A stretch of 26,598 nucleotides of DNA from an uncultured Collinsella sp. (GCA_934654605.1 CAKUGH010000017.1:1-26598); one strand, 5' to 3'. Shown: positions 16,189 through 24,031, counted from the first letter of the stretch. The notes: a model not told the origin generated them from the sequence alone. A program made the numbers and translations.

Positions 16189-16812
16189 ATGAAGGTTCTT
16201 CTAGTTAACGGTAGCCCCAAGGCAAACGGAAACACCGCCACGGCACTCGCCGAAGTCGCCGAGCAGCTGCACGCCGAGGGCATCGATACCGAGGTTTTCC
16301 AGCTGGGCGCCAAGCCCATTCGCGACTGCATTGGCTGCGGCCAGTGCGGCAAGCTCGATTGCCGCTGCACCTTTGGCGACGACGTGGTCAACGAGCTGAT
16401 TGCCGCCGCCGAGCAGGCAGACGGCTTTGTCTTTGGCTCGCCCGTCTACTACGCGCATCCCAGCGGACGCATCCTCTCGGCCCTCGACCGCGCGTTCTAT
16501 GCCGGCGGCAAAGCCTTTGCGCACAAGCCCGGCGCCGCTGTCGCCGTTGCCCGCCGCGGCGGCACGTCGACCACCTTCGACGTACTCAACAAGTACTTCA
16601 CCATCAACCAGATGCCCGTGGTCGCCTCCACGTACTGGAACAACGTCTTTGGTTCCATGCCGGGCGAGGCCGCCCAGGACGCCGAGGGACTGGCCACCAT
16701 GCGCAATATCGGCAAAAACATGGCCTGGCTCCTGCGTTGCATCGAGGCGGGCAAGGCTGCCGGCATCGAAGCCCCCGAGGCCGATCGCGAGCGCACCAAC
16801 TTCATTCGATAA
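16189..16812 (+). CDS. Flavodoxin-fold NADPH-dependent FMN reductase / iron-sulfur flavoprotein
   Basis: A 207-aa predicted FMN protein. The phosphate-binding loop is 'VNGSPKANGNTATAL' (7-20), as in WrbA-like and NADPH-dependent FMN reductases. 'GSPVYYAHPSGRI' is the second FMN loop. A cysteine-rich segment, 'RDCIGCGQCGKLDCRC' (Cys47, 50, 53, 58, 60), resembles the compact cluster motif of iron-sulfur flavoproteins and of the many gut-bacterial flavodoxin reductases. It likely moves electrons to quinones, metals or an [Fe-S] partner. The start at 16189 follows AGAGGGAG (16176-16182); the frame continues upstream into the previous gene without a site. An ArsC-fold gene follows after 47 bp. Confidence 0.88.
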   Translation: MKVLLVNGSPKANGNTATALAEVAEQLHAEGIDTEVFQLGAKPIRDCIGCGQCGKLDCRCTFGDDVVNELIAAAEQADGFVFGSPVYYAHPSGRILSALDRAFYAGGKAFAHKPGAAVAVARRGGTSTTFDVLNKYFTINQMPVVASTYWNNVFGSMPGEAAQDAEGLATMRNIGKNMAWLLRCIEAGKAAGIEAPEADRERTNFIR

Positions 16813-16859
16813 GTCCGGCGGTGGTCACCTCGATGTTCGTTAGAACGGCGGAACATAAT

Positions 16860-17201
16860 ATGAATATTCAAATCTTCGGCACCAAAAAATCCTTCGATAC
16901 CAAGAAGGCCCAGCGCTATTTTAAAGAGCGCCGCATTAAGGTGCAGTTTATTGACCTTAAGGAAAAGGAGATGAGCAAAGGCGAGCTCACGAGCGTGATG
17001 CAGGCGGTCGGCGGCATCGACAAGCTGCTCAACCCCAAAGCCAAGGACGAAGAGACGCTCGCGCTCATCCAGCACCTCACCCCTAGCCAGCGCTTCGACA
17101 AGTTGCTCGAGAACCAGCAGGTCTTGGCCGAACCCATCGTGCGCAATGGCAAAAAGGCGACCGTCGGCTATTGCCCCGATGTATGGGGAGCCTGGGAGTA
17201 G
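16860..17201 (+). CDS. ArsC/Spx-family thioredoxin-fold protein lacking the catalytic cysteine
   Basis: A 113-aa protein of the ArsC/Spx/YffB superfamily. The N-terminus 'IQIFGTKKSFDTKKAQRYFK' aligns with the family's 'Y-G-x-x-x-C-D-T-x-K-K-A' motif. Ser11 stands where the nucleophilic or redox Cys normally is. The rest fits: 'VQFIDLKEKEMSKGELTSVM', 'DKLLNPKAK', 'AEPIVRNGKKATVGY'. Only one Cys is visible, near the C-terminus (GYCPD). The family includes arsenate reductases, which need that Cys, and Spx-type regulators, which bind RNA polymerase. With Ser here, arsenate reduction is unlikely. The start ATG at 16860 has only a weak GGCGG site. It is probably co-transcribed with the flavoprotein gene. 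Confidence 0.85.
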   Translation: MNIQIFGTKKSFDTKKAQRYFKERRIKVQFIDLKEKEMSKGELTSVMQAVGGIDKLLNPKAKDEETLALIQHLTPSQRFDKLLENQQVLAEPIVRNGKKATVGYCPDVWGAWE

Positions 17202-17287
17202 CCTGTGTTATTTGTCGGCGCGTGGGTATAAGAGCAGGCGTTTGGCATAAGATTCAACTGTAAGCCATGTCTAACAAAGGAGGGCAC

Positions 17288-18418
17288 ATGCCCAACAAAC
17301 CCGTGAAGATCATCATGCTTACCGGATACCTCGGTGCCGGTAAGACCACGCTGCTCAACCACATCCTCGCTAACGACGGCGGCATCCGCGCCGCCGTGAT
17401 CGTCAACGATATCGGCGAGATCAACGTCGACGCCAGCCTTATCGCCGACGGCGGCCTTTCCGAGACCGACGACCTCATCCCGCTCACCAACGGCTGCATC
17501 TGCTGCACGCTTTCGGATGACCTGGCCAACCAGCTGCAGGGCATCGCCGATTCGGGCAACTTCGACTACATCATCATCGAGGCATCGGGTATCTGCGAGC
17601 CTATCCCCATCGCCTACACCATCTCGAGCTTCTGCGACGAAGCCAAGGTGGGCGGCGAGCCCAAGCTCGCACTCGACAACATCGTGGCAGTAGTCGACTG
17701 CGCGCGCATGTACGACGAGTTCAACGGTGGTCGCGACCTGCTGGCAGAGGATATCGACGAGGACGACATCGAGAGCCTGCTCATCCAGCAGATTGAATTC
17801 TGCTCCACGCTGATCCTCAACAAGACCGACACCGTGACGCCCGAGCAGATCGCCGAGCTCAAGGCCATCGTGCGCAGCCTGCAGAAGGACGCCGTGATTG
17901 TCGAGGCTCAAAACGGCGAGGTTCCCATGGAGGAGCTGCTCGACACCGACCGCTTCGACTTTATGCGCGCCTACAACTCCGCCGCCTGGATCGAGGCCAT
18001 GGAGCATCCCGAGGAGCACGACGACCCCGAGGTGCTGGAGTACGACATCGAGACCTTTGTGTACTCGCGTCGCAAGCCGTTTGACCTGCAGAAGTTCACC
18101 GACTTTGTTGAGCAGGAGTGGCCTGACGAGGTCATCCGCGTCAAGGGTCCGCTGTGGCAGACCGGCGATCCGGACATGTGCTACATGTTTGAGCAGGCCG
18201 GCCACCAGATGCGCCTGATGGAGAACGGCCTGTTCGTCGACTCCGCGCCCGAGGGCGAGAAGCAGAAGATCATCGACGAGAACCCCGAGATCATGCAGAT
18301 TTGGGACGACGAGACGGGCGACCGCATGACGAGCCTGTGCATCATCGGCCGTCACATGGACAAGGACGCGCTCATCGCCGCCCTCGATGCCTGTCTGACC
18401 GACTGGCACCGCGCCTAG
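17288..18418 (+). CDS. CobW/COG0523 G3E-family GTPase (metal chaperone)
   Basis: A 376-aa GTPase of the group that inserts or shuttles Zn, Co or Ni. Walker A is GYLGAGKT (13-20). The metal-binding CxCC is 'NGCICCTL' (Cys70, 72, 73). Walker B-like 'YIIIEASGICEP' and the guanine-specificity NKTD (178-181) follow. The CobW_C domain lies in about 235-370 ('DIETFVYSRRKPFDLQKF', 'RVKGPLWQ'). There is no His-rich loop of the kind seen in NikR/UreG-linked or zinc-storage members. The ATG at 17288 has AAGGAGGG (17278-17284) and is preferred over the one seven codons upstream. It ends before a strong terminator. The metal cannot be told; no Zur or Nur box was recognised upstream. Confidence 0.92.
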   Translation: MPNKPVKIIMLTGYLGAGKTTLLNHILANDGGIRAAVIVNDIGEINVDASLIADGGLSETDDLIPLTNGCICCTLSDDLANQLQGIADSGNFDYIIIEASGICEPIPIAYTISSFCDEAKVGGEPKLALDNIVAVVDCARMYDEFNGGRDLLAEDIDEDDIESLLIQQIEFCSTLILNKTDTVTPEQIAELKAIVRSLQKDAVIVEAQNGEVPMEELLDTDRFDFMRAYNSAAWIEAMEHPEEHDDPEVLEYDIETFVYSRRKPFDLQKFTDFVEQEWPDEVIRVKGPLWQTGDPDMCYMFEQAGHQMRLMENGLFVDSAPEGEKQKIIDENPEIMQIWDDETGDRMTSLCIIGRHMDKDALIAALDACLTDWHRA

Positions 18419-18458
18419 GTTTATCGAGGCGGACCCTTCCGCCCGCTACGTAACCGCC

Positions 18459-18500
18459 AAACCACCACGAAGGTGCCTGTCCCCTTCGTGGTGGTTTTTC
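18459..18500 (+). terminator. Intrinsic terminator after the CobW-family gene
   Basis: A perfect 15-bp stem (18459-18473 with 18483-18497) has a 9-nt loop, TGCCTGTCC, and TTTTT overlaps its right end (18495-18499). The next gene's ribosome-binding site begins 11 nt later. Confidence 0.93.
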
Positions 18501-18520
18501 GTTCTGAGCCAAGGAGATTC

Positions 18521-19120
18521 ATGTTCAACATTGTGCTGTATGCGCCCGAGATTCCGGCCAATACGGGCAATATCGGCCGTACTTGCGTGGTTACCGGTGC
18601 CCGCCTGCATCTGGTGGAGCCGCTGGGGTTTTCACTCGACGACAAGACGGTGCGTCGTGCCGGCCTAGGCTACTGGCAAAACTTGGACGTGACGACGTAT
18701 GCCGGCTGGGAGGACTTCCTTGCCCGCAATGGTCTCTCCCCCGCCGATGAGCGTCTGCACCTACTGACCAAAAAGGCGCGCCGCACCTATGCGCAGAGCA
18801 CCTATCGCGACGGTGACTTTTTGGTCTTTGGCAGCGAGAGCTCGGGCATTCCCGAGGAGCTACTCGCTGCGGCGCCTGAGCGCTGCGAGCGCATCCCCAT
18901 GCTGCGCGATTGCGACTCACTCGAAAACGCCGACGCCTGGGAGGCACACGAGGAATCGCTGGGGCATACCGAAGACAGCCACGAGGCCATCCTGCAGCAG
19001 GACATCTGCGGCAACTTCGTCAATCCCAACGACTACCGCATCAGCGCCCTCAACCTCTCCAACAGCGCCGCCATCGTCCTCTACGAGGCCCTCCGCCAGA
19101 CAGACTTCGCCGGCATGTGA
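18521..19120 (+). CDS. trmL: tRNA (cytidine/uridine-34-2'-O)-methyltransferase, TrmL/YibK family, with insertion
   Basis: A 199-aa SPOUT methyltransferase that would 2'-O-methylate the wobble base of tRNA-Leu, using S-adenosylmethionine bound in a trefoil knot. Motifs are 'IPANTGNIGRTC' (residues 11-22), 'LVFGSESSGIP' (101-111) and 'ALNLSNSAAIVLYEALRQ' (176-193). Typical TrmL proteins are about 155 aa. Here about 43 extra residues (129-172), acidic and His-containing, separate IPM from the last motif, within the knot region. The start at 18521 follows AAGGAG (18511-18516); the frame reaches back to 18473 through the terminator. The stop codon lies inside the palindrome that follows. Substrate assignment rests on family only. 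Confidence 0.92.
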   Translation: MFNIVLYAPEIPANTGNIGRTCVVTGARLHLVEPLGFSLDDKTVRRAGLGYWQNLDVTTYAGWEDFLARNGLSPADERLHLLTKKARRTYAQSTYRDGDFLVFGSESSGIPEELLAAAPERCERIPMLRDCDSLENADAWEAHEESLGHTEDSHEAILQQDICGNFVNPNDYRISALNLSNSAAIVLYEALRQTDFAGM

Positions 19121-19146
19121 CAAAGGGGGCGTTCCCTTTGTCACAT
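19115..19146. repeat. Palindrome copy 1 (ATGTGACAAAGGG ... CCCTTTGTCACAT)
   Basis: A perfect 13-bp inverted repeat (19115-19127, 19134-19146) with a 6-nt loop. It includes the TrmL stop codon. The right half plus TCG is identical to that of the copy at 20346-20376. No T run follows on either strand, but the hairpin may still act as a terminator or mRNA-end stabiliser. Confidence 0.9.
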
Positions 19147-19154
19147 TCGACCAC

Positions 19155-19217
19155 CGTTTAGTTAAATAGAATTAATCACTTTTAACTGAAATTAACTAGA
19201 ATAAAATAAAGTTAATC
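19155..19217 (+). promoter_or_regulatory. AT-rich promoter region with four AGTTAA/TTAACT sites
   Basis: About 60 bp of strongly AT-rich sequence in an otherwise GC-rich window. AGTTAA occurs at 19160 and 19210, TTAACT at 19182 and 19192, so the sites form outward and inward pairs. Several -10-like hexamers exist (TAGAAT at 19167 and 19197), but no clear -35. Likely promoter and operator of the ATPase gene. Confidence 0.55.
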
Positions 19218-19239
19218 GGCGGTGCGGAAGGAGGGCATT

Positions 19240-20340
19240 GTGGAGTATCTCGAAAACCCGTTTACCCCTAGCTTTGGCGAGGTTCCCGCACATCTTGCCG
19301 GAAGACAGCAGATTATCCGCGATCTGGACCGCGCCTTCTTGAGCCGGCACGGACGCCCGGAATTGACCTCCATCTTCTCAGGGGCGAGCGGAACCGGCAA
19401 GACTGCTCTTATGTCGGCACTCGCGACGAGGGCCGAATCCCATGGCTGGGTTGCCGTAAAGACAACCGCGCTTCCAGGAATGCTTGAGGAAATTGAGCTC
19501 GGAGCAAAACGGGCAGCGGCTCATCTCATTGATCTTCCGACCGATTTTGAAATTACCGGTCTTGGCATCGCGCCTCTCGGCAGCATCGAGGTCAATCACG
19601 CCCATGAGGTCTCGACCTGGCGTTACCGCATGAGTGACATCATCGACCAGCTCAATGAGGCCGACACCGGGCTTCTCATCACGGTTGATGAAGTCGATCC
19701 AACGCTCGACGAGATGATTCAACTCGCAGCCACCTATCAACACTTTGTGACCGACGGAAAGCGCGTTGCCCTGCTCATGGCGGGACTTCCCAACAACGTC
19801 TCGACGCTGTTGAGCCATAAGACGGTCTCGTTTCTTCGCCGCGCTCAGCAATATCATCTGGGGCGAATCGCCGACCATGATGTGCGCGAAGCCCTGATCC
19901 GAACGATTCAGGAAAACGACCGCGTGGCGAATGCCGAGGGAATCGACAAGGCTGTTCGCTCGATTTCGGGCTTCCCCTTTCTATTGCAGCTTGTGGGTTA
20001 CCGCGCCTGGGATCTCACAAGCAACTCAAAGGAGATATCGTCGCGCGACTTTGACCAGGGAATTATAATCGCCCGCGATGAGATGGATGACCGAATTCTC
20101 GCAGCAACCTATCGAGAACTCACTGCGGAGGACAAGCGATTCCTTATCGCCATGCTTGACGATGAGGAAGAGTCCACCACCGCCGACCTCGTCGAGCGCC
20201 TTAAGCGTTCACCGCAGCAGGTCTCCCGCTACCGGCGTCGCATGATTGACGCCGGCATCATTGGAGAACGCGGACGAGGGGTCGTCGCCTTTGAGTTGCC
20301 GTTCTTCCGCGACTATCTCGCTGCTCAATGCGTGAAATAG
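19240..20340 (+). CDS. Orphan AAA/STAND-like ATPase with C-terminal winged helix (paralogue A)
   Basis: A 366-aa protein of Orc1/Cdc6-like or AAA_16-type architecture. Walker A is GASGTGKT (48-55), Walker B 'GLLITVDEVDP', sensor-1 region 'VALLMAGLPNNV', followed by 'SFLRRAQQYHLG', a plausible arginine-finger region. A lid helical region ends in 'SGFPFLLQLVGYRAWD'. The last about 80 residues look like a winged helix ('STTADLVERLKRSPQQVSRY'). It shares this order and several motifs with the gene at 22880-23998. The start chosen is the GTG at 19240, five nt after AAGGAGG; the GTG six codons upstream would put that site inside the gene. It is alone on the plus strand, converging on the UvrA-like gene. 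Function unknown: a DNA-binding switch or loader is the best guess. Confidence 0.75.
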   Translation: MEYLENPFTPSFGEVPAHLAGRQQIIRDLDRAFLSRHGRPELTSIFSGASGTGKTALMSALATRAESHGWVAVKTTALPGMLEEIELGAKRAAAHLIDLPTDFEITGLGIAPLGSIEVNHAHEVSTWRYRMSDIIDQLNEADTGLLITVDEVDPTLDEMIQLAATYQHFVTDGKRVALLMAGLPNNVSTLLSHKTVSFLRRAQQYHLGRIADHDVREALIRTIQENDRVANAEGIDKAVRSISGFPFLLQLVGYRAWDLTSNSKEISSRDFDQGIIIARDEMDDRILAATYRELTAEDKRFLIAMLDDEEESTTADLVERLKRSPQQVSRYRRRMIDAGIIGERGRGVVAFELPFFRDYLAAQCVK

Positions 20341-20345
20341 AGAGG

Positions 20346-20376
20346 ATGTGACAAAGGGACAGTCCCTTTGTCACAT
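20346..20376. repeat. Palindrome copy 2, perfect 31-nt
   Basis: ATGTGACAAAGGGAC-A-GTCCCTTTGTCACAT is a perfect palindrome with a single central base. It lies 5 nt after the ATPase stop and 4 nt before the stop of the convergent UvrA-like gene, so it could end both transcripts. Confidence 0.92.
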
Positions 20377-20380
20377 TCGC

Positions 20381-22870
20381 TTATAGGTAGCGGCCGGTGA
20401 TGCTCTTGGGGCAAGAGGCGATATCGCCCGGTGTGCCGGCGCAGACGATTTGCCCGCCGGCGTCGCCGCCACCGGGGCCCATATCGATCACGTAGTCGGC
20501 ATTACGGATGAGATCGAGGTCGTGCTCGATCACGATGACCGTGGCGCCCTTGGCAACGAGGCCGTCGAACACGCTCAGCAGCACCTGCACATCGAGCGGG
20601 TGCAGGCCGATTGTGGGCTCGTCAAACACGAACACGGCATCGTCCTGCACGCGACTCATCTCGCTCGCGAGCTTCAGGCGCTGTGCCTCGCCGCCCGAGA
20701 GCGCCGGCGTGGGCTCGCCGAGCGTCAGGTAGCCCAAGCCTAGGTCGTGCAAGGTCTGCAGGCGCGCCTGAACTTTCTTGAGTCCCACCGTGGCATCGAG
20801 GGCCTCGTCCACACTCATGTCCATGAGCTGAGGTAGCGTGAGTAGACTGCCGTCCTTGCCCTCGCGATGGATATGCGAGGCGGCTTCGGCGTAGCGCGAG
20901 CCGCGGCATGCCGGGCAGACGATCTCGACATCGGGCAGAAACTGCACGTCAAGCGATATGGAGCCCGTGCCGTCACACGTGGGACAGCGCAGGGCACCGG
21001 TGTTGTAGCTAAAGGCGCCCGCCTTGTAGCCGGCCGCTTTGGCCTCGGGCGTACGGGCGAAGGCTCGACGCAGCTCATCATGGATATCGGCATAGGTCGC
21101 CACCGTCGAGCGCACGTTGGCACCAATGGGCGTGGCGTCGATGAGGTTGGCACGGGCGATACCCTCGGCATCGACCCAGCGCACATGGATCGGCAGGCGC
21201 TCGCCGGCTGCTTGTGCCTTAAGTGCGGGGATGAGTGTCTCGAGCACGAGCGTCGTTTTGCCCGAGCCAGAAACACCCGTCACTGCGACGAGACGGCCGC
21301 GCGGGATATCGACTTCGAGCGGCTTAACGGTGTGAATGGCCTCAGTCGCCATGTGGATATGGCCCCGGTCGAACATCTCGTCGTCAGTCACCTGCGGACG
21401 CAAGCGGTTGGGGTTCGAGCGGAGGAACGGCGCGATGCGGCTGCCCTGCGATTGTTCAACCTCGCCCACCGTACCGGCGGCAATAACGTTGCCGCCGCCC
21501 GCTCCGGCGACAGGGCCCATCTCGACCAGATAGTCGGCTTCTGCCAGTACGCGCGTGTCGTGGTCGACAACAACCACGGTGTTGCCGTCCGCAACCAGGT
21601 CGCGCATCACGCCCACCAGTCCGTCAACGTTGGCCGGATGCAAGCCAATCGAGGGCTCGTCCAGCACATAGAGCACGCCCGTCGAGCGATTGCGCACCAC
21701 GCGGGCAAGCTGCACGCGCTGACGCTCGCCCGTGGAAAGCGTCGCGCCGGCGCGATCGAGCGAAAGATAGTCAAGCCCCAAGTCGACCAGACGGCGAGCC
21801 GTGCTCAAGAACGAATCACAGATGTCCGCTGCCATGGGCCGCATCTCGCCCGGCAACGACGCGGGCACGCCACGCACCCACTCGATCGCCTCGCCCAGCG
21901 TCATGGCAGCTGCCTGCGCCAGATTGATACCGCGCACTTGGGGCTGGAGCGCCGCCTTGGAAAGCCTCGTGCCGTCGCAATCACGACATGGCCCCTCGCG
22001 CAAAAAGCGCGCAACGCGTTTGAGCCCCTTGTCGTCCTTGACCTTGGCGAGCGCGTTCTCGACGGTATAGACGGCGTTGTAATAGGTAAAGTCGAGCGGC
22101 GTGGCGCCCTCGCCGTTTTTGGGGACGTAGAGAATGTGCTTCTTAACCGCCGGGCCGTGGAACACGATATCACGCTCCTGAGGCGTGAGCTGGCTAAACG
22201 GAACATCGGTACGCACACCCATCTCGCCGGCGACCTGCTTCATCAGGTCCCACATGAGCGTGCCCCAGGGAAGCACCGCGCCTTCGTTGATAGTCTTTGA
22301 CTCGTCGGGCACCAGGCTCGCCTCGTCCACCTCGCGCATGACGCCAGTGCCGCCGCAGGTGGGACACGCGCCGCCGCTGTTAAAGGCAAGATCCTCGGCG
22401 CTCGGCGCGTAGAACTCGCGGCCGCATGACGGACAGGTAAGCGACAGGCCCGCGGCCACGTTAAGGCTCGGCTCTACGCGCGTTCCGCAGTGCGGACACA
22501 CGTGATGGGCGCAACGGCTAAAGAGCAGGCGCAAGCTGTTATTGAGCTCGGTCATGGTGCCAAAGGTCGAGCGTACGCCCGGAACGCTTGGGCGCTGATG
22601 CAGCGCGAGCGCCGCCGGCACGTGCAGCACTTCATCCACCTGAGCGTGCTCGGCCTGGGTGAGCCGTCGGCGGGTATAGGTGCTGAGCGCCTCCAAGTAA
22701 CGGCGCGAGCCCTCGGCATAAAGAACACCCAACGCCAGCGAACTCTTGCCCGAACCCGACACGCCGGCAATGCCCACGAGCTTTCCCAGCGGAATATCGA
22801 TATCGATGTCCTTGAGGTTATGAACACGCGCGCCGCGCACCTCGATAGTATCTGGTTGTTGTGACGTCAT
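20381..22870 (-). CDS. Class II UvrA-like ABC ATPase (no UvrB-binding domain)
   Basis: An 829-aa cytoplasmic DNA-binding ABC protein with two nucleotide-binding domains. ABC 1 has Walker A GVSGSGKS (36-43), signature 'LSTGERQRVQLARVV' and 'VLDEPSIGLHP'. ABC 2 has GVSGSGKT, 'LSGGEAQRLKLASEM' and 'VFDEPTIGLHP'. Zinc-finger CxxC pairs are present: CPHCG, CPSCG, CPTCGG in the first half; CRDCDG; CPTCDG and CPACRG in the second. Only about 35 residues separate 'LRLLFSR' from 'LAFNSGGACPTC'. In E. coli UvrA about 150 residues lie here and include the UvrB-binding domain. This matches class II UvrA (UvrA2, DrrC-like), tied to drug or DNA-damage tolerance rather than standard excision repair. The start has AGGGGGT and lies 9 nt after the stop of the ATPase gene, so the two are co-transcribed. 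Confidence 0.92.
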   Translation of the reverse strand: MTSQQPDTIEVRGARVHNLKDIDIDIPLGKLVGIAGVSGSGKSSLALGVLYAEGSRRYLEALSTYTRRRLTQAEHAQVDEVLHVPAALALHQRPSVPGVRSTFGTMTELNNSLRLLFSRCAHHVCPHCGTRVEPSLNVAAGLSLTCPSCGREFYAPSAEDLAFNSGGACPTCGGTGVMREVDEASLVPDESKTINEGAVLPWGTLMWDLMKQVAGEMGVRTDVPFSQLTPQERDIVFHGPAVKKHILYVPKNGEGATPLDFTYYNAVYTVENALAKVKDDKGLKRVARFLREGPCRDCDGTRLSKAALQPQVRGINLAQAAAMTLGEAIEWVRGVPASLPGEMRPMAADICDSFLSTARRLVDLGLDYLSLDRAGATLSTGERQRVQLARVVRNRSTGVLYVLDEPSIGLHPANVDGLVGVMRDLVADGNTVVVVDHDTRVLAEADYLVEMGPVAGAGGGNVIAAGTVGEVEQSQGSRIAPFLRSNPNRLRPQVTDDEMFDRGHIHMATEAIHTVKPLEVDIPRGRLVAVTGVSGSGKTTLVLETLIPALKAQAAGERLPIHVRWVDAEGIARANLIDATPIGANVRSTVATYADIHDELRRAFARTPEAKAAGYKAGAFSYNTGALRCPTCDGTGSISLDVQFLPDVEIVCPACRGSRYAEAASHIHREGKDGSLLTLPQLMDMSVDEALDATVGLKKVQARLQTLHDLGLGYLTLGEPTPALSGGEAQRLKLASEMSRVQDDAVFVFDEPTIGLHPLDVQVLLSVFDGLVAKGATVIVIEHDLDLIRNADYVIDMGPGGGDAGGQIVCAGTPGDIASCPKSITGRYL

Positions 22871-22879
22871 CTTTACCCC

Positions 22880-23998
22880 CTATTCGTGCCACAGGACGCG
22901 ATCGCGGATGTATTTGCCGAGCATGGGCACAGTAAATCGGACGAGGCCATATCCGGCAGCCTCGATGACGCGCTCGCGAATCAGGCTTGCGCGGTACTTG
23001 CTCGCCCAACTCTGGGTGCGGTCACAGCGCTCGATGATGTCCGCCATGCGCGTCGGCTTGTCCTCGTCAACCGCCATCGCCTCGATAAACAGGCGCTGCG
23101 GGCTGCGCAGGCCGTAATACAGCGGCGCGTCAACCGCTTCGTAGAACTCGGAGATGGCGTCTGCGTAACCGGTCTCGACATCGTGTTCTTCAATGGCCTG
23201 TGAGCCACGCCGGGTAGCAGACCGCCACATGTAATAGCCCACCAGCTGGACCATATAGGGATGACCCATACTCTTGTGTGCCGCAAGGTCCGCCGTTTCC
23301 GCATCAACGCAAAGGCCAGCGTCTTTGACCGTCTGGATATATGAATCACGCACCTTGGGCAAAGAAATCGCCCCCAGCGTACGTTGCTGGGCACGCCGCA
23401 AAAAAGTCACGCTCGGCTCTTCGAGCAGGTCGTCCACCATTCTGGGCAGGCCGGCAAACACCAAGGCAAGACCGCGTTGCTCGCTATCGGGCAAGCCTGT
23501 GGCATCTTGGTCTCCCAGCACCTGCTGGTAGAGAACAGCCAGGGCGGCCAACTCCTCGATAGATGCCGACTGAGTCTCGTCGATGGCAAACAGAATGCCT
23601 TTGCCCTGCCCGAGCTTCTTGAGACGCTCGTTGACCAACCCGCGTAGTGTCTCGCCTTTTGCCCGTGCCGCCTCGACCGACATGCGCCCGAATGATGGGC
23701 CGAACTCCATTGACGTCACAACCGGCTTATTCGAACGAAGCGCGTCGGCCAGGCGGTCGCATAAGCCAAGCGATGCCGAATCGGAAATGACTGCCCAACC
23801 GCGCTCTGCCGCCAAGCGCTGCAACTCGCGCAGCAGGACCGTTTTGCCGCAGCCGCGGTTTCCCGTGATGAGCATGAGCCTGCCCGGCGCTCCCGCGCCG
23901 TTGTCGAGGCCTTCTTCAAAATCCTCAATGACCGACTCGCGGCCGATCAACACCGGAGGCCGCTTGCCAGCCGTTGGCTTAAAGGGATTTGGATTCAT
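22880..23998 (-). CDS. Orphan AAA/STAND-like ATPase with C-terminal winged helix (paralogue B), operonic with UvrA-like gene
   Basis: A 372-aa protein. Walker A is GNRGCGKT (46-53), Walker B 'GILFAIDETQS', sensor-1 region 'LALVFAGLPRMV', then 'VTFLRRAQQRTLG'. The lid region has 'MGHPYMVQLVGYYMWR', matching paralogue A's 'SGFPFLLQLVGYRAWD'. A C-terminal winged helix is suggested by 'TRMADIIERCDRTQSWASKY'. It also resembles Orc1/Cdc6-type and STAND NTPases; there is no helicase, nuclease or membrane part. The ATG at 23998 has GAGGAGG upstream. It is first in a two-gene operon with the UvrA-like gene. It may couple ATP use and DNA binding to UvrA2 action, but this is position-based inference. 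Related orphan ATPases are often numerous in Coriobacteriia. Confidence 0.78.
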   Translation of the reverse strand: MNPNPFKPTAGKRPPVLIGRESVIEDFEEGLDNGAGAPGRLMLITGNRGCGKTVLLRELQRLAAERGWAVISDSASLGLCDRLADALRSNKPVVTSMEFGPSFGRMSVEAARAKGETLRGLVNERLKKLGQGKGILFAIDETQSASIEELAALAVLYQQVLGDQDATGLPDSEQRGLALVFAGLPRMVDDLLEEPSVTFLRRAQQRTLGAISLPKVRDSYIQTVKDAGLCVDAETADLAAHKSMGHPYMVQLVGYYMWRSATRRGSQAIEEHDVETGYADAISEFYEAVDAPLYYGLRSPQRLFIEAMAVDEDKPTRMADIIERCDRTQSWASKYRASLIRERVIEAAGYGLVRFTVPMLGKYIRDRVLWHE

Positions 23999-24031
23999 GT
24001 CGGCCTCCTCAGATTGGCAAACGCTGTCTAC

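Noticed and set aside
16860..17201. Arsenate reductase (arsC) call
   Set aside because: The catalytic Cys is replaced by Ser, and no arsR or arsB lies nearby.
20867..22300. A 477-codon open frame on the plus strand
   Set aside because: Antisense shadow of the UvrA-like gene; Arg/His/Gly-rich with no domain or ribosome-binding site.
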